A DNA stretch of 52,891 bases from an uncultured Bacteroidales bacterium (GTDB taxonomy: Bacteria > Bacteroidota > Bacteroidia > Bacteroidales > UBA3824): assembly GCA_937877455.1 (NCBI GenBank), contig CALFIU010000175.1:1-52891 (forward strand), given 5' to 3'. This document shows positions 33,849-43,113 of this stretch, piece by piece; the first letter of the stretch is position 1, and every line of letters starts with the position of its first letter. The notes below the pieces were generated by a model. That model saw only the letters and a program-made list of their open reading frames with translations, was not told the DNA's origin and searched no databases. The position numbers and the translations under genes were made by a program.

Positions 33849-34904
33849 CAAGCCGTTACAGTGTCAACAGCATTGATGGCGGTGGTTTGCACGTTTGTGT
33901 ACATATTTCCGGAATTGACAGCCAAAATGTTTGGCGGCTCAGAAAAACTCATGCCGCTCGTCAAGACATATTTTTATTACGGATTACCGTGCGTCTTTGT
34001 GTTTTCGTTCACGATGGCGGGCATGTTTATCATCAGGCTTGACGGCTCGCCCAAGTACGCAATGCTCACCAATGTAGTGCCGTCGGTGCTCAACATCATT
34101 CTCGACTATATCTTTGTCTTTCCGTTGCAAATGGGGCTCAAAGGCGCGGCTCTCGCAACGTCGATTGCGCAGGTAACAGGCTCGATAATGGTGGCGGTGT
34201 ATTTTTGGAAATTTTCAAAAACCATAAAATTCTACCGCCCCAAATTCACCAACACGAGCATACACCTGACCATACGAAACGTGGGCTACATGGCGAAAGT
34301 GGGAATGTCGGGACTTATAGGCGAACTCGCTATAATGCTGATGATTATGACTGGCAACTTTCAGTTCATGAAACTTCTACATGAAGACGGAGTTGCGGCA
34401 TACAGCGTGGCGTGTTACTTGTTTCCACTCGTTTTCATGTTCGGAAACGCAATTTCACAATCGGCATTACCAATCATCAGTTTCAACCACGGCAAAGGCA
34501 TTGCGGCAAGGGTTTCCAAGACGCTGAAACTCTCTGTGGTATTTGGACTTATATGTGGAATAGTGATAACGGTGCTTACAATTATATGTTGCCGACCACT
34601 ATTGCAATTGTTTTTAGACCTTGGCAGCAATGCCTTTGAAATCGCAGCAAACGGACTGCCTTATTTTGCTGTGAGTTTTCTGTTTTTCACGCTCAACCTC
34701 GTGCTAATCGGTTACTATCAAAGCATCGAAAAAATCAAAAAGGCGATTATCTACATGACCCTGCGCGGACTTCTGTTTATGATTCCGTGTTTCATAATAA
34801 TGCCGCAAATCATGGGCGAAAAGGGATTGTGGCTCGCCGTGCCGATGTCTGAATTTCTGACGTTTTTGACGATAGCAATTTTTGCAAAATACAATTATAA
34901 ATAG
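33561..34904 (+). CDS. MATE-family efflux transporter
   Basis: Cation-coupled multidrug or metabolite exporter of the inner membrane. 447 residues with about twelve hydrophobic helices in two homologous halves (e.g. APLFFKLFVPTLLGLLFGAA; GYMAKVGMSGLIGELAIMLM), plus the typical LNIILDYIFVF helix. The start at 33561 is used because the open frame upstream runs through the carB terminator. Its 5' end is duplicated at 30361-30692. No obvious terminator downstream. Confidence 0.92.
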   Translation: MQRDSIDFEKTDIAPLFFKLFVPTLLGLLFGAALNIADGIFVGKGVGSDALAAVNIAAPIFLIGTGLALLTGTGASVVAAIHLAKNNVKAANINVTQAVTVSTALMAVVCTFVYIFPELTAKMFGGSEKLMPLVKTYFYYGLPCVFVFSFTMAGMFIIRLDGSPKYAMLTNVVPSVLNIILDYIFVFPLQMGLKGAALATSIAQVTGSIMVAVYFWKFSKTIKFYRPKFTNTSIHLTIRNVGYMAKVGMSGLIGELAIMLMIMTGNFQFMKLLHEDGVAAYSVACYLFPLVFMFGNAISQSALPIISFNHGKGIAARVSKTLKLSVVFGLICGIVITVLTIICCRPLLQLFLDLGSNAFEIAANGLPYFAVSFLFFTLNLVLIGYYQSIEKIKKAIIYMTLRGLLFMIPCFIIMPQIMGEKGLWLAVPMSEFLTFLTIAIFAKYNYK

Positions 34905-35678
34905 TAAATTTATACATTAAAAACAACAACTGCCAATTAAACATAACATATCATACCAAACGAACTCCACGACATTGAACCACACCCTCTCCTACCCTTT
35001 CTCCCTAAAATACAAAAGTTTTGATGTTCGGCAGTTACCCACCGCCGATGAAACGATAGAAAATGCCATTCTATTACCCTAATTTTCAAAATGATACGTG
35101 AAGAGTGTTTGAAATTGTGTTTTTCAATAAACAAAACCACTTTATTGATGTCTAAAAGAAGAATTTTAAAATAGAAATAACTGTCAACTTCTTAAAAATC
35201 AAAGGTATACACATTTTTGATGTAGTACGTGGCAACAATGACGTTTCCGTCCAAAACCTCATCAAAATAGAAGAAAACGCCATTGCCGCACACTATTTGC
35301 AAAAATACTTGAATGTAATACTATTATCTCCATTGGTGGCAAGTCTGCCGAAACTATCACAAAAAATTACGGCATCAAAACACCATCTGTCGGCGAATTC
35401 GTAGATATTGAATTTTGTAACCGAAACGTGAGATTTTACCGCATGCCATATACATCGAGGGGCTTGAAAATGGAAAGATAAATTGTCCGCATTGAACAAA
35501 ATTGCTTTAGTTTTAATAATTCTAACATGATTAAAATAATTGAAATGCTTTGTTATAATCATAGGCAGTAGACTAACAAAATCATTTGCTTTATGTGTTA
35601 TTCTTGGCAATAAATCAAAACGGTAAAATACATAAAATTATAAGACACAAATTTGAATTATTCTGCTATAAGTTTAGA
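34905..35678. pseudogene. Gene debris between MATE and the CRISPR locus
   Basis: No intact gene. Stretches with coding character on the plus strand: 34975-35083 (LNHTLSYPFSLKYKSFDVRQ, then LPTADETIENAILLP), around 35205-35310 (VRGNNDVSVQNLIKIEENAI and AAHYLQKYLNV) and 35309-35482 (CNTIISIGGKSAETITKNYG, VDIEFCNRNVRFYRMPYTSR). They lie in different frames with stops between. The last resembles the C-terminal end of a glycosylase-like protein, but weakly. Likely one or two decayed accessory genes. Confidence 0.45.
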
Positions 35679-35757
35679 CTCAACACACCACCTAAACATC
35701 ACGCATAGCCTACAAATCAGGTTTCAACGAATTAAACAGACAATGCTTTGGATGCAT
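35679..35757 (+). pseudogene. cas6: Relic of a cas6 3' end
   Basis: Aligns with the end of the intact cas6 (36610 to about 36690): RIAYKSGFNELNRQCFGC against RIAYESGLGELNSQGFGC, with a one-base gap earlier. The downstream hairpin-plus-promoter region is also retained, so a former cas6 copy ended here. Confidence 0.75.
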
Positions 35758-35847
35758 AAATAATTACCATCTCAACCATACAGAAAAACTGCACTATTGG
35801 GGGTTATTTTTGTGGCGTAATCCGAAAAGAATAAGTTGACTTTTTTA

Positions 35848-35878
35848 TTTGCATTCACAAAAGAAGTTGTTAACTTTG
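35848..35878 (+). promoter_or_regulatory. Promoter of cas6 (module 1)
   Basis: TTTG at 35848-35851, 19 nt, TAACTTTG at 35871-35878; start codon at 35904. It is preceded by a degenerate copy of the cas leader hairpin (about 35780-35818). Confidence 0.65.
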
Positions 35879-35903
35879 ACTCATAACTAAAAAAAATATA
35901 ATT

Positions 35904-36695
35904 ATGCGATTCAACATTACATTGCGTGTAAACGCACAAAAATTTGGCAACCGACTGCCGATAAATTATCAGTACGAAATGTCGGCTGCCATTTACAAAA
36001 TTCTATCCTCTGGCAGCGACGAATATGCTCAATGGCTGCACGACAACGGCTTTAAACTTGAAAATGGCAAACAGTTTAAGCTGTTCACGTTTTCGCACCT
36101 AAACATACCTAAGCGGCGACTTCTGAAACAATCGAACCAATTGGAATTGCTTTCTGACCATGTGTTTTGGCAGATAACATTTTTGCCAGAACATTCCACA
36201 CAGAATTTTATTGGCGGACTATTTCAAGACCGGGTTTTTGAAATTGGCAACAAGGTTTCCAAAGTTCAATTTGAGGTGGAAAACATCGAACTTCTTCCGC
36301 CGCCCGAATTTCAGAAGACAATGGTTTACAAAACTTTGTCGCCAATTTCGGTCAGTTACATTGACGATTTTGGCCGCGATTGTTATCCACAAAGTCCCGA
36401 AGAATTTGCCACTGCCGAATGGGTTCGGGAGCGACTTTTGTGCAATCTTCTCGACAAGTATTCTGCAATTTGCGGCAATGATTTTAGCGGCGATGCCTAT
36501 CTTGACATGATGATGTTAAGTCCTGCAAAATCCTCGCTGATAACCATCAAATCTGGCACACAAGCCGAAACCAAAGTACGTGGATTTTCATGTAATTTTG
36601 CCCTCAACGCTCCGCCTGAACTTCAGCGCATAGCCTACGAATCAGGATTGGGCGAACTCAACAGCCAAGGCTTCGGATGCTTGGCATTAGTTTAA
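35904..36695 (+). CDS. cas6: CRISPR endoribonuclease Cas6 (module 1)
   Basis: Cuts the precursor CRISPR RNA within each repeat to leave an 8-nt 5' handle, here expected to be AUUGAAAU. Two ferredoxin-like halves; likely catalytic histidine H46 (WLHDNGF); the C-terminal glycine-rich loop ESGLGELNSQGFGCLALV is diagnostic. 263 residues. It stands alone between promoters, with a hairpin directly after the stop, so it may be expressed separately from the effector genes that follow. Confidence 0.9.
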   Translation: MRFNITLRVNAQKFGNRLPINYQYEMSAAIYKILSSGSDEYAQWLHDNGFKLENGKQFKLFTFSHLNIPKRRLLKQSNQLELLSDHVFWQITFLPEHSTQNFIGGLFQDRVFEIGNKVSKVQFEVENIELLPPPEFQKTMVYKTLSPISVSYIDDFGRDCYPQSPEEFATAEWVRERLLCNLLDKYSAICGNDFSGDAYLDMMMLSPAKSSLITIKSGTQAETKVRGFSCNFALNAPPELQRIAYESGLGELNSQGFGCLALV

Positions 36696-36705
36696 CAAAA
36701 AAATT

Positions 36706-36755
36706 CACAACTCTGCAAAAAGGCTGCATAGTTGCGGATTATTTTTGCAGCGAGA
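36706..36755. promoter_or_regulatory. Conserved cas leader hairpin, copy between cas6 and cas8b
   Basis: CAACT (36708-36712) pairs with AGTTG (36730-36734), and CTGCAAAAA with TTTTTGCAG (36742-36750) as an alternative pairing. The same ~110-bp block recurs at 42975-43085 before the second cas6 and in degenerate form before the first. It could be a terminator or attenuator just upstream of a promoter. Confidence 0.65.
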
Positions 36756-36780
36756 TACAGATAAAATCATTAACATTTTG

Positions 36781-36811
36781 TTTGCAATTTGGAAAAGATT
36801 TGTTGAATTTG
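36781..36811 (+). promoter_or_regulatory. Promoter of the module 1 effector operon
   Basis: TTTG at 36781-36784, 19 nt, TGAATTTG at 36804-36811; cas8b starts at 36837. Confidence 0.6.
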
Positions 36812-36836
36812 CAGGCGAAAATAAAACGGAAAACTT

Positions 36837-38816
36837 ATGAGTTTAGATACAGTCTTAAAAATAGGAAAGGTACTCAGAAATTCAAACAATAGTTTGAAGC
36901 ACTTTAAATATGTAAAACCGTGTCCGAGGGACAAGAAGGGTAATTATCCTTTGTGTCTGTCGTTTAAAGTCAATGACGATTTTTCTATTGATTTTAACAG
37001 TGTTTCTATTATCCCTGAAAATCAAAGAGATAAATTGTATTATCTGACATTTAAAACATCAGATAATGATGGTCTTGTTAAGTATATCTATGGCGATATT
37101 TATTACGCTGTTTCGTGTTCTGTAAAAAAGAATGGAGAGTTAGAACCATCCGAAGGAGGATACTACCGGTTGCCAAATCCTAACCATCCTAAAAAAGCAT
37201 ATCAAAATAGTTCATTTGTTAGAGGAATTCCTGATTTTGATAATATTATAGGAAATCAAGCATCTCAACCAACACTATTTTCAGACACAGCCCCAAAAAT
37301 CAATCAATTATTTTCTATTAGAACCAAAATAAAGGATTCTATAAAAATCATTGAAGATATTTTAAGATATTCTTCAGCCGTTAGGTATTACTTTGATAGT
37401 AATATAAAAACTCCATTTGCTGATTTTATGTGTGACACAGAAGAATTGTTTAATATTTCTGTCGAGTATAACTATAAAAAAACTTCAAAACATAACCTTA
37501 ACTTGTTGAATATAAAAGAACTACCTGTTAATAACGACATAATAAAAAGTCAAAAGCTGTTCAACTTATCGAATAATCAAATCTTTATTCACTTTGATTA
37601 CAAAGGCAAGCATTGGTACGAGTTTAAAGATTGTTTGGATGCTGTATCAAAGAAAATGTTTGAGGAATTTGTTGATAAAATAGGAAATAATGAATTTGTG
37701 TTTAAGAAAACTTTATACAAAAACATCTGTTCAGGAGATGATTCAAATGATATTCAATTTCCAAAGTTTTTAAACACATATAAGAAAAATGTTAAATCAT
37801 TTTCAGAAGATGAAGTGAATTATCTATTTTATGGAAAGGATTATGCGGATAAAGGTAAATTGATTTCAAAAGATATTAAATTGATAGTATTACCTTTTGG
37901 CGATAATTTGGAAGAAGATGACTATATGGATTTTTTGGAGAAACGTAATGAGCGAACTATTATAGAATCAAACAATGAGTATAAATGTAGTTTCTTTGAT
38001 TTCGTTTTTTCGGAAAATCCTAAAATAACGGTGTTTGATGTTATTTTAACGAAAAAAGGAGGCAAATCTCCCGATTCCGATTTGGTGGAAATCTCAGAAA
38101 TTGAGAAAAGCAAACTAAGACGCACTAACGAAAGAATTTCTGAAATAGCGCACCGTATATATAAGGAACGGGCTGACGAAATTAAAACAGAAAAAGAATT
38201 AAACTCATTGTCGATAGAATATTCATTCTTGAATATTTTGGGCAATCCGTTTTATGATGAAAAAACAAAAAAACTCAAAATAGTTGAAAACCCAAAATAT
38301 CAGTCGCACCTGTTGAAAGTGCTTCCGCTGATATATCTCGACAACTACGTTAATGATGACGTATTGTTGCCTGCGTTTATTCAAAATGTGGAAAGTTCGA
38401 TTCGTTCGGATGACAACAAATTCGCATTTTTGAAATACGATTTGAAATTTTTGTATGGCATTCAAAATTCTAAAACCGATAAGTATATGGAAATAACGCA
38501 ATCTGAAAGTTATGGCATAGGGTTGTTGTTGGGTAGTTTGGCCAAAAACCTTAGCCTCGAGATCAATTCTTTTGAAAAGAATTACGTTGGTAACCTGACC
38601 CGCAGAATCAGCACAATGGACGATTTCATCCGTCTGAAAAACGACATTGAACAAAAACTGATAATGCACGATAAAAGCAAATACACGTTCCAAACTTCAT
38701 ACGAACTTGCTCAAAAAGTCAAAGAGTTCAAGTCTCAGTATGATAAAGAAGAGTGCGCTTTCGGTTTCTTGGAAAGTTATTTCAAACCGATTCCTAAGTC
38801 AGAAAACAATAAGTAA
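36837..38816 (+). CDS. cas8b: Type I-B Cascade large subunit Cas8b (TM1802-like)
   Basis: Large subunit of the type I-B surveillance complex, expected to recognise the PAM. 659 residues, similar in layout to the TM1802/Csh1 family: an N-terminal FKVNDDFSIDFNSVSIIPEN region, a middle FLNTYKKNVKSFSEDEVNYL region, and a helical C terminus with YGIGLLLGSLAKNLSLEINS. Weak conservation is normal for Cas8. First gene of the operon cas8b-cas7-cas5-cas3, and more A/T-rich than its downstream neighbours. Confidence 0.82.
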   Translation: MSLDTVLKIGKVLRNSNNSLKHFKYVKPCPRDKKGNYPLCLSFKVNDDFSIDFNSVSIIPENQRDKLYYLTFKTSDNDGLVKYIYGDIYYAVSCSVKKNGELEPSEGGYYRLPNPNHPKKAYQNSSFVRGIPDFDNIIGNQASQPTLFSDTAPKINQLFSIRTKIKDSIKIIEDILRYSSAVRYYFDSNIKTPFADFMCDTEELFNISVEYNYKKTSKHNLNLLNIKELPVNNDIIKSQKLFNLSNNQIFIHFDYKGKHWYEFKDCLDAVSKKMFEEFVDKIGNNEFVFKKTLYKNICSGDDSNDIQFPKFLNTYKKNVKSFSEDEVNYLFYGKDYADKGKLISKDIKLIVLPFGDNLEEDDYMDFLEKRNERTIIESNNEYKCSFFDFVFSENPKITVFDVILTKKGGKSPDSDLVEISEIEKSKLRRTNERISEIAHRIYKERADEIKTEKELNSLSIEYSFLNILGNPFYDEKTKKLKIVENPKYQSHLLKVLPLIYLDNYVNDDVLLPAFIQNVESSIRSDDNKFAFLKYDLKFLYGIQNSKTDKYMEITQSESYGIGLLLGSLAKNLSLEINSFEKNYVGNLTRRISTMDDFIRLKNDIEQKLIMHDKSKYTFQTSYELAQKVKEFKSQYDKEECAFGFLESYFKPIPKSENNK

Positions 38817-38833
38817 CACAAAACTCAATAAAT

Positions 38834-39781
38834 ATGAGCAACGAAATTAAAAAATCAGAAATCCTGTTCTTGTACGAAACCTCGTACAACATTCCTAACG
38901 GCGATCCGTTTACAGGAGAGCAACGCTACGACGAGGAAACAAAGAAAATCCTTGTCAGCGATGTGAGAATCAAACGTTTCATCAGAACATATTTGGAAGA
39001 TGTCAAGAATCTTTCAATCTATGTCAGCGAGAAAACAGGTGCAGGCAAAACCGATTCAAAGAACGTTTTGAAGTGGCTTGCTGAAAACCAGAACGAAAAG
39101 AAATCCACAGACATCGGCGAAATACTAAAACAGCAAATTGATGTGCGTTTGTTTGGTGGAATTTCAACTCTTGAAGATAAACCTAAATTTAAAATTGATG
39201 GTAAAGACAAAGAATTCACCAATGGACACGTTCAATTCACAGGACCAGTTCAATTTGCATTGTTGAATCCATCGCTCAATGAAGTTGATTTGAGAATGCA
39301 CCAAAACACAACTCATTTTACATCGAATGAGAATAATGCGCAAGGTTCTATCGGTACAACTACGCTTGTTCCCTATTCTGTAATGCAGATTCACGGATGG
39401 GTTAATCCAAAAGTCGCTGAAACAACGGGACTTTCAGAAGAAGATTTGAAACTGATGTACGAAGGTCTTTGGTACGGCACAAGCGGCGAGGGCAGTTCGT
39501 TTTCGCGTAGCAAGGTTGGACAAAATTCTGTCCTTTTGGTCGAAATCGTTTACGCAGAATCTAACAAAAAGATTTACGGTGCAGACAGGTTGGTTTCTAT
39601 CAAGCCCAAAGACGATAAAAAGGGCGAAACAATCCGTAGTATGGACGACTACGAATTTGATTTCTCTAAATTGATTGCATTGAAGAATGATGAAAGGATT
39701 GCAAAAGTACGCTACTACACTGAAATTCCTGAAATAGAGAACAAACTGAAAGGCGACAAATTTGAAAAGATGGAACTATGA
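38834..39781 (+). CDS. cas7: Type I-B Cascade backbone Cas7 (Csh2-like)
   Basis: Backbone subunit that polymerises along the crRNA. The N terminus FLYETSYNIPNGDPFTGEQR and VSDVRIKRFIRTYLED, and the GHVQFTGPVQFALLNPSLNE thumb region, are typical of the Csh2 branch. 315 residues. Its stop overlaps the cas5 start (ATGA, 39778-39781), so the two are translationally coupled. Confidence 0.9.
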   Translation: MSNEIKKSEILFLYETSYNIPNGDPFTGEQRYDEETKKILVSDVRIKRFIRTYLEDVKNLSIYVSEKTGAGKTDSKNVLKWLAENQNEKKSTDIGEILKQQIDVRLFGGISTLEDKPKFKIDGKDKEFTNGHVQFTGPVQFALLNPSLNEVDLRMHQNTTHFTSNENNAQGSIGTTTLVPYSVMQIHGWVNPKVAETTGLSEEDLKLMYEGLWYGTSGEGSSFSRSKVGQNSVLLVEIVYAESNKKIYGADRLVSIKPKDDKKGETIRSMDDYEFDFSKLIALKNDERIAKVRYYTEIPEIENKLKGDKFEKMEL

Positions 39782-40482
39782 AAGGTTTTCAATTAGAAAT
39801 AAAAGGTAATTGGGGACATTTCAAACGACCGGAGACAAACAACAATCCGCTTTCGCACGATTTGATAACCAAAACTGCCTTGATTGGAACGATTGGGGCA
39901 GTTTTAGGTGTCGAACGACAAGAAATGAAATCATTGTTTCCGCAACTGTCGGAAGATTTGCTTTACGGTGTGCAGTTGCTGCATCCTGTAAAAAAGATTT
40001 CGTGGGGTTTTACAAGCCATACCGCTATAAATCCTACGGCTGCGGGTACGCCGAAATATTTTGAGTTTCTGCGAGAACCAGCTTTTGCTGTATGGATTGC
40101 ATTGCAAAACGAACGGTCAAAAAAACTGTATGACAGTTTTTTAGATGCCGTAAAAAACGAAAATGCAGAATATCCGCCCATTTTGGGTTGGCATAATTGT
40201 CTGGCGGAACTAACGTTTGTATCATCGGGAGAATTTTCGGATGAGAAAAATGGCGAATTCAAAACAGGTGGGTTCGTTGTTGCAGGATACAAACCTAAAA
40301 TCGAAGGAGAATTTAGAATAGGGTTTGACAAAATGCCAACGTACCAAAATGATGATTTTTGGAATCTTCCCGATAAATATGTCAACATTATTTACCCCGA
40401 TTATCCGCACGAAATTACGGTAGAAGGCAAGTATTATGTTTACAGCGATGGTAAAATAACAAAAAAATTATGTCTGATATAA
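39778..40482 (+). CDS. cas5: Type I-B Cascade subunit Cas5
   Basis: Caps the crRNA 5' handle in Cascade. RAMP-fold start GFQLEIKGNWGHFKRPETNN followed by SHDLITKTALIGTIGAVLGV, the conserved Cas5 helix. 234 residues. It overlaps cas7 by 4 nt and cas3 by 13 nt. Confidence 0.88.
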   Translation: MKGFQLEIKGNWGHFKRPETNNNPLSHDLITKTALIGTIGAVLGVERQEMKSLFPQLSEDLLYGVQLLHPVKKISWGFTSHTAINPTAAGTPKYFEFLREPAFAVWIALQNERSKKLYDSFLDAVKNENAEYPPILGWHNCLAELTFVSSGEFSDEKNGEFKTGGFVVAGYKPKIEGEFRIGFDKMPTYQNDDFWNLPDKYVNIIYPDYPHEITVEGKYYVYSDGKITKKLCLI

Positions 40483-42869
40483 CAGCATATAAATCGCATC
40501 CCGACAAAACGTTGGTAAAGCATATCGAAGGTGTTGTGAAGAATGTCAACAGCCGCACTTGTTCCAAAATTGCAGAGACTGCCGCTGTTTTTCACGACTT
40601 GGGCAAAATTAATCCCAACTTCCAAGCAAAGTTGGAAGGTAAAACGCCCAAAGGATATTCTAATCACTCGCTTTTGTCGGCGTATGCTTTTTATTGTATG
40701 GTGTTGGCAGACAAAGATAAAAAGTTGTCACCGAATGAAATAATTGGATTAATTGTTTTGATAGCCAAGCATCACGGCAATCTTCCTGACTTTTGTCCAT
40801 CAGGCAATGACGGATATATTTTGTCAAGAAACGAAATAAAGGATTTGTTTCCGTTTCTAAAAAATATCGATTTGCCTATATACGATTATGTCAACCATTT
40901 TTACCAAGTATCTGATTTTAGTAACTTTATAAAAGATGAAAGAGTTCAGAAATGTTTTTTGGAACGAATAGTGTTTGTTCCAAAAACAAACCCAAAACCC
41001 TTATCATTTTTCCTGACAATTCAATCAGCGTTTGCCAATTTGGTTCAGGCAGATAAGGCTGACGCTGCAAAATTCGATTTCTATGTTGCAAATGATAAAA
41101 ATGATGTAATTGCATTTTCGGGTGTGTTTTGCGATACGCTTGAAGCATTTTTGAAAACATTGAATCAAGATTCTGATTTAAACAAACTACGAACACAAAT
41201 ACGCTGCGAGGCTGTTGACAACATTAACAATTTGTTGCCCAAAGACAAGAGAGTTTTCGACCTTACAAGTCCAACGGGTTCAGGAAAAACATTGATGTTG
41301 CTATCGTTGGCGGCAGAAATTATCAAACAGAAAGGTTCAAAGCGAATCATTTATGCTTTGCCCTTTTTGTCAATTACCGAACAAGTGGAAAAGGAGATCT
41401 TAAAAATATTCAAAGGATACGAACAATACATACAACGTATTGATTCAAAATCTGTTAATCCACGTTTTGACGAAATTCAAAACGAATTGGACTCTATGCC
41501 TGATGAAGAAAAGATTGAGGAATTAAACGCCTTAGACTTTAAAGAGGATACTTTTTCATATCCATTAATAATTACCACATTTGTAAGATTTTTTGAATCG
41601 ATTTTAAGCAACAGAAATTCTGTTTTACAAAAACTCCCGAATTTTTCAAATTGTGTTTTCCTTTTGGACGAAATTCAGGCTCTGCCACCGAGACTATATG
41701 GATTCTTTGTCGCATACTTGTCAAAATTCTGCGAAATGTTTGATAGTTACGCAATTATATCCACGGCTACTCAGCCAAATTTTGAATTGCCCGATTACGA
41801 CAACAACATAAAAGCTTTTTTTGCTGATTACGAAAAACCCGCCCCATTGCTGCCGCTGAGTTATTTCAAAAACGAATTGTTTAATAGATACGCCATCACA
41901 TACAAAGCGAAAACTATTGATATAAATTCGTTAACCGAAATGGTAATTGAAGAAGACGATTCAGTATTGCTTATTTTGAACACGATTGACGATACAAAAG
42001 AAGCCTATAATCTATTGTCTGATAGGTTTGACGGAACGCTAATTCTTTTGAATACTCATTTTACACCCGATGACAGGAAGATAAAAATACAAGAGGCGAA
42101 AAACAAACTCGCATCAAATGGAAAAGTTATAGTTATTTCCACTCAATTGATTGAGGCGGGAGTAGATATTGACTTCCCCATTGTTTACCGTGATTTTACA
42201 ACAGTAGCAAGTATTGTACAATCGGCAGGACGCTGCAACCGAAACGGCAAAATGCCACAAAAAGGCAAGGTTGTTCTCTTCAAACTTATGAGCAATAACA
42301 AAATGCGTTATGAGTTGATTTTCAGAGGAAACGACAAAGTTTGGATTAACTATACATCCAATGCTTTTGTAGAAGACTATTATGAGGAGAAATCATTATT
42401 GGAAGTTCAAAAACTGTTTTTTGATCAAATCCAATCAGAAACAAAGTTCGCTCATTACGGTAAAAACATTGAAAATGATTTTTTGAAAGACATACAATCG
42501 TGTATGTTTGAGAAAATTGGGAATTTCAAACTTATAGAAGAAGAATATTTCGGAACGGAAGTACGTTTTTATGTGGCTGAGAATGACGAAGATTCAAATT
42601 TTGAGGAGTTGTTGGATAAACAAAAACAATTGATAGAAATGCTCAAACAAAGACCAAAAGTTGACTTCACAATTATAAAAGCCAAGAAAAAAGAAATTGA
42701 AAATCACTTGAAGAAAATGGCAAACCGTATTGTTCAAGTGCGTTTGAAAAAAGGTCAAAACGCTCCGCTTTCAGAAAGCGAAAAGTATTTTGATTTACAA
42801 AAAATTAGTCCGTTCAGTTACTCTATGGAAAAAGGAGTGGATTTGGACAATGTAGAATATATATTATAG
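40470..42869 (+). CDS. cas3: CRISPR nuclease-helicase Cas3 (module 1)
   Basis: Target degradation. N-terminal HD nuclease (H18, H42-D43 in VFHDLGK, later AKHHG), then an SF2 helicase: Walker A SPTGSGKT, Walker B LLDEIQALPP, motif III STATQP, motif V TQLIEAGVDIDFP, motif VI QSAGRCNRNG. 799 residues, HD and helicase fused in one chain. Followed by a rhuM relic, not by cas4. Confidence 0.95.
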   Translation: MSDITAYKSHPDKTLVKHIEGVVKNVNSRTCSKIAETAAVFHDLGKINPNFQAKLEGKTPKGYSNHSLLSAYAFYCMVLADKDKKLSPNEIIGLIVLIAKHHGNLPDFCPSGNDGYILSRNEIKDLFPFLKNIDLPIYDYVNHFYQVSDFSNFIKDERVQKCFLERIVFVPKTNPKPLSFFLTIQSAFANLVQADKADAAKFDFYVANDKNDVIAFSGVFCDTLEAFLKTLNQDSDLNKLRTQIRCEAVDNINNLLPKDKRVFDLTSPTGSGKTLMLLSLAAEIIKQKGSKRIIYALPFLSITEQVEKEILKIFKGYEQYIQRIDSKSVNPRFDEIQNELDSMPDEEKIEELNALDFKEDTFSYPLIITTFVRFFESILSNRNSVLQKLPNFSNCVFLLDEIQALPPRLYGFFVAYLSKFCEMFDSYAIISTATQPNFELPDYDNNIKAFFADYEKPAPLLPLSYFKNELFNRYAITYKAKTIDINSLTEMVIEEDDSVLLILNTIDDTKEAYNLLSDRFDGTLILLNTHFTPDDRKIKIQEAKNKLASNGKVIVISTQLIEAGVDIDFPIVYRDFTTVASIVQSAGRCNRNGKMPQKGKVVLFKLMSNNKMRYELIFRGNDKVWINYTSNAFVEDYYEEKSLLEVQKLFFDQIQSETKFAHYGKNIENDFLKDIQSCMFEKIGNFKLIEEEYFGTEVRFYVAENDEDSNFEELLDKQKQLIEMLKQRPKVDFTIIKAKKKEIENHLKKMANRIVQVRLKKGQNAPLSESEKYFDLQKISPFSYSMEKGVDLDNVEYIL

Positions 42870-42880
42870 GCTTTAAAACC

Positions 42881-42966
42881 TATACCCAACGAACAAAGTA
42901 ACATAATAATCTACAATACCATCGACGGCAAGGCATCGGTTGCACTATACGCCAAAGATGGAAAAA
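42881..42966 (+). pseudogene. Relic of the 5' end of a rhuM gene
   Basis: Encodes NEQSNIIIYNTIDGKASVAL and YAKDGKI, matching the start of the intact RhuM at 49018 (SNIIIYNTIDGKASVALYAK), with an ATA where the ATG should be. About 83% identical over 86 bp by eye; it then passes directly into the duplicated cas leader. Confidence 0.88.
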
Positions 42967-42974
42967 TTATGAAA

Positions 42975-43085
42975 AAAATCCGCAACTCTGCAAAAAGGCT
43001 GCATAGTTGCGGATTACTTTTGCAGCGTGATACAGATAAAATACTAACATTTTGTTCATAATTTGAGAACAATTTGTTAAATTTG
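42975..43085. promoter_or_regulatory. Conserved cas leader (hairpin plus promoter) before module 2
   Basis: CCGCAACT (42980-42987) pairs perfectly with AGTTGCGG (43005-43012), followed by a T-rich run; then TTTG (43051-43054), 23 nt, TAAATTTG (43078-43085). Strongly similar to 36703-36811 although the genes downstream differ. Confidence 0.7.
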
Positions 43086-43113
43086 CAAGCGGAAAACACA
43101 TTAACAGCATATT

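Noticed and set aside
24687..34904. Integrase-mediated genomic island at carB
   Set aside because: No integrase gene, no tRNA and no short attachment repeat found; the duplicates are long and of unequal length and identity.
42870..43113. Possible small gene between cas3 of module 1 and cas6 of module 2
   Set aside because: The only coding signal is the rhuM relic without an ATG; the rest is the repeated leader block.
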